Shown: positions 32,036 through 33,925 of the stretch, one piece after another | Position numbering within the stretch: the stretch's first letter is position 1 | Layout of the letters: the number at the start of each line of letters is the position of its first letter | Assembly: GCA_937936705.1 (NCBI GenBank) | Contig: CALHCP010000146.1 | Coordinates: forward strand, 1-33,925 | Source of the DNA: an uncultured cyanobacterium | GTDB taxonomy: Bacteria; Cyanobacteriota; Cyanobacteriia; Gloeomargaritales; Gloeomargaritaceae | DNA length: 33,925 bases | Direction: 5' to 3' | Notes under the pieces: model-generated | The model's input: only the letters and a program-made list of their open reading frames with translations | What the model was told of the DNA's origin: nothing | Databases searched by the model: none | Made by a program: the position numbers and the translations under genes

Positions 32036-33058
32036 ATGAATGATACCTTAAAAACCTACCGTATTTTGGATGCCAATCTCGACCGCGCCAGGGAAGGATT
32101 ACGGGTGATCGAAGAATGGTGTCGGTTGGGACTCAATCAATCTCATACCGCCGAATTATGTAAAAATTATCGGCAAGAATTAGCCCGTTGGCATCGCGGC
32201 GAATTTCGGGCGGCACGGGATACAGCAGGCGATGTGGGCACGGCGCTCACCCATGCCCAAGAAATCCGGCGAGAGAATATAACTGCCCTCTTACAAGCCA
32301 ATTTTGGCCGGATTCAAGAAGCCCTGCGGGTGCTAGAAGAATACGGCAAATTAGTGGATGGCAATCTTGCCCAAGCCATGAAACAGCTACGCTATCAAAT
32401 CTATGAATTGGAGCGTCAATTATTCAGTAAAGAACGGCAGCAAAAACTAGAGCAAGCCTATTTGTATTTGATTACGATGCCGCACGTTAATTTATGCGCT
32501 ATCGTCGAATCGGCCTTACAAGCAGGTTTAACCCTGGTGCAATATCGAGATAAGGAACAAACCGATGCGGCTCGCTACGAAATTGCCGAGAAATTATGCC
32601 GGTTATGCCACCAGTACAATGCTTTGTTTATTGTCAATGACCGCGTGGATATCGCCTTGGCTGTAGATGCGGACGGTGTGCATTTGGGGCAACAGGATCT
32701 GCCCCTGGCGACTGCCCGGCAATTATTAGGTGACCAGCGGCTGATCGGTTGTTCGACCACGAATCCAGAGGAACTCCAACGCGCGCTGGCGGGAGGGGCA
32801 GACTATGTGGGGGTGGGGCCGGTCTATGCCACCCCCACCAAAGCCGGGAAACCCCCGGCGGGCTGGGATTATGTGGAGTATGCGGCGAGTCACTGGCAGA
32901 AACCTTGGTTTGCCATTGGGGGCATTGATCTGAATAACTACCGGGAAGTGGTGCAGGCCGGGGCGCAGCGTCTTGCGGTTGTCCGAGCCATTATGGCCGC
33001 AGATGACCCCGGCGCTGTGACGCAACAATTTTTGCAAAAACTCCAGCCTCAACCATGA
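32036..33058 (+). CDS. thiE: Thiamine-phosphate synthase with N-terminal extra domain
   Basis: Joins hydroxymethylpyrimidine diphosphate and thiazole phosphate into thiamine phosphate. The first 135 residues (TYRILDANLDRAREGLRVIE, then REALRVLEE-like ALRVLEEYGKLV) form the helical domain found on cyanobacterial ThiE proteins, described as ThiD2 and linked to phosphorylation of the pyrimidine; I recall this from family knowledge. The ThiE barrel begins near residue 140: LVQYRDKE, FIVNDRVDIALAVDADGVHLGQ, IGCSTTNPEEL, YVGVGPVYATPTKAG and FAIGGID. ATG 32036 is the start; its AGAGG ribosome site belongs to a dispersed repeat. The stop overlaps the next gene as ATGA. Product 340 residues. Confidence 0.94.
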   Translation: MNDTLKTYRILDANLDRAREGLRVIEEWCRLGLNQSHTAELCKNYRQELARWHRGEFRAARDTAGDVGTALTHAQEIRRENITALLQANFGRIQEALRVLEEYGKLVDGNLAQAMKQLRYQIYELERQLFSKERQQKLEQAYLYLITMPHVNLCAIVESALQAGLTLVQYRDKEQTDAARYEIAEKLCRLCHQYNALFIVNDRVDIALAVDADGVHLGQQDLPLATARQLLGDQRLIGCSTTNPEELQRALAGGADYVGVGPVYATPTKAGKPPAGWDYVEYAASHWQKPWFAIGGIDLNNYREVVQAGAQRLAVVRAIMAADDPGAVTQQFLQKLQPQP

Positions 33059-33925
33059 ATTTCTGGCAAGCCATTAACCAGAAAATCACAACAGTCACCG
33101 GGCGGCCTTTTGCCGGAACGCCCCAGGGGAGTCGGGGCGGGGGCTGTATTCATGATAATCAAATTTTGAGGGATGGGGAGCGGCAATTTTTTATTAAAAT
33201 TAACCGGGAAGCCGAGCTGGATTTATTCATTACCGAAGCCTTGGGTTTGCAAGCATTAAGTGCTGCCCATACGCTCAAAATTCCCCAGGTGATCGGCTGG
33301 GGGGTAGCCGAGGCACAAGCCTATTTAATTCTGGAGTATTTAACTCTCACTCAACGGGGAAACTGGTATTTCATGGGGCAGCAATTAGCCCAACTACACC
33401 GGCAAAGCGTCGGTCAACAATTTGGCTGGGAACGGGATAATTATATCGGTGCCACACCCCAAAAAAATGCTTGGCATCGTGATTGGGCTGATTTTTTTTG
33501 CACCTGTCGCTTAGGGTATCAATTCCAGTTGGCTCAACGGCGGGGGGGACGTTTCCCCGCCGTGGAAAAGCTCTTAAACCGAGTGCATGACCTCCTCGGT
33601 GCGATGGCCGTCACGCCGGTTTTAGTGCATGGGGATTTATGGTCAGGCAATGCGGCCTTTACGCAAGCCGGTGAACCGGTGATTTTTGACCCGGCGGTTT
33701 ACTACGGCCATCGGGAAGTCGATCTGGCCATGAGTGAATTATTCGGCGGCTTTCCGGCGCAATTTTATCAAGGCTACCAATCCGTATGGCCTCTAGAATC
33801 GGGGTATCACCAACGGAAAACCGTTTACAATCTCTACCATATTTTGAATCACTTTAATTTATTTGGCGGTTCCTATTGGCAACAAGCCGAACAGATGATG
33901 ATGCAGATCCTGCACAGCCAGCCCC
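33055..33925 (+). CDS. Fructosamine-3-kinase family protein, 3' end cut off by the window
   Basis: Kinase-like fold related to aminoglycoside phosphotransferases, predicted to phosphorylate ketosamines (or ribulosamines) on glycated proteins so that the sugar falls off. The frame opens M-N-F-W-Q-A-I and stays open to the edge. Motifs: FIKINRE with the ATP-binding lysine, LILEYL hinge, LHRQS, the catalytic loop HGDLWSGN, and FDPAVYYGHREVDLAM in the metal-binding position. About 290 residues are seen, close to full length for the family. It starts within the thiE stop (ATGA), so translation is likely coupled. Confidence 0.93.
   Translation, partial: MNFWQAINQKITTVTGRPFAGTPQGSRGGGCIHDNQILRDGERQFFIKINREAELDLFITEALGLQALSAAHTLKIPQVIGWGVAEAQAYLILEYLTLTQRGNWYFMGQQLAQLHRQSVGQQFGWERDNYIGATPQKNAWHRDWADFFCTCRLGYQFQLAQRRGGRFPAVEKLLNRVHDLLGAMAVTPVLVHGDLWSGNAAFTQAGEPVIFDPAVYYGHREVDLAMSELFGGFPAQFYQGYQSVWPLESGYHQRKTVYNLYHILNHFNLFGGSYWQQAEQMMMQILHSQP

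Noticed and set aside
1-33925. CRISPR array, tRNA or rRNA genes, HIP1 (GCGATCGC) sites
   Set aside because: None noticed by eye: the repeats are not regularly spaced with unique spacers, no cloverleaf was recognised, and no intact HIP1 octamer was seen. A computed search could still find a missed one.

Overview
The window is chromosomal DNA from a cyanobacterium. The clearest markers are three tiny photosynthesis genes (petG, psbM, psbI), a plastoglobulin/fibrillin protein, a PatA-like response regulator, an mntCAB manganese transporter, a DUF4346 protein, a DUF3769 outer-membrane protein and a ThiD2-ThiE-type fusion. Base composition is moderately GC-rich and uniform across the genes. I cannot name the species. 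No rRNA, tRNA, CRISPR array, transposase or phage gene was seen.

Layout. 1-928: the end of a GGDEF-EAL protein. 930-3811 (minus): a tight operon of an ArsA/Get3-like ATPase, an aldo/keto reductase and RNase III. 3893-6772 (plus): cysW, alanine dehydrogenase, a small conserved protein and rsmD, whose 5' end looks frameshifted. 7035-9380: petG (minus), cobS, a PAP/fibrillin protein, a 2Fe-2S protein and psbM. 9377-10252 (minus): a tandem universal stress protein. 10751-13250: mntC-mntA-mntB. 13324-15879: glucan phosphorylase. 15876-16971 (minus): surE and DUF4346. 17067-18095: an OppB-type permease. 18602-21922: a PAS-histidine kinase with a degenerate ATPase domain, then a PatA-like/REC/pentapeptide hybrid regulator. 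21990-25260: an overlapping UDP-sugar operon (ugd, UDP-glucuronate decarboxylase, galE). 25297-28754: a membrane pentapeptide protein, a DinG-like protein without a Walker A motif (minus) and tyrA. 28949-31011 (minus): DUF3769 and psbI. 31103 to the end: SAM hydrolase, thiE and a truncated fructosamine-kinase gene.

The most striking structure outside genes is a family of about 11 short, non-coding, transposon-like repeats of roughly 50-130 bp. They share a GC-rich hairpin core and terminal inverted repeats around GGGAACCTCTATT / AATAGAGGTGCCC. They fill most of the longer intergenic gaps, lie in both orientations, mix two kinds of ends and touch genes: one supplies the ribosome binding site of thiE, another supplies the last codons and stop of rsmD, and oppositely oriented clusters bracket the histidine kinase. 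A second hairpin repeat (two copies, inverted) lies beside or inside them.

Functionally the region is housekeeping: photosynthetic subunits, Mn uptake for photosystem II, glycogen breakdown, UDP-sugar supply for envelope or exopolysaccharide, cofactor synthesis (B12, thiamine), tyrosine synthesis and signalling. The best candidates for something undescribed are the degenerate kinase / hybrid regulator neighbourhood, the repeat family that has been captured as a translation signal, and the helical-phase direct repeats in front of mntC.
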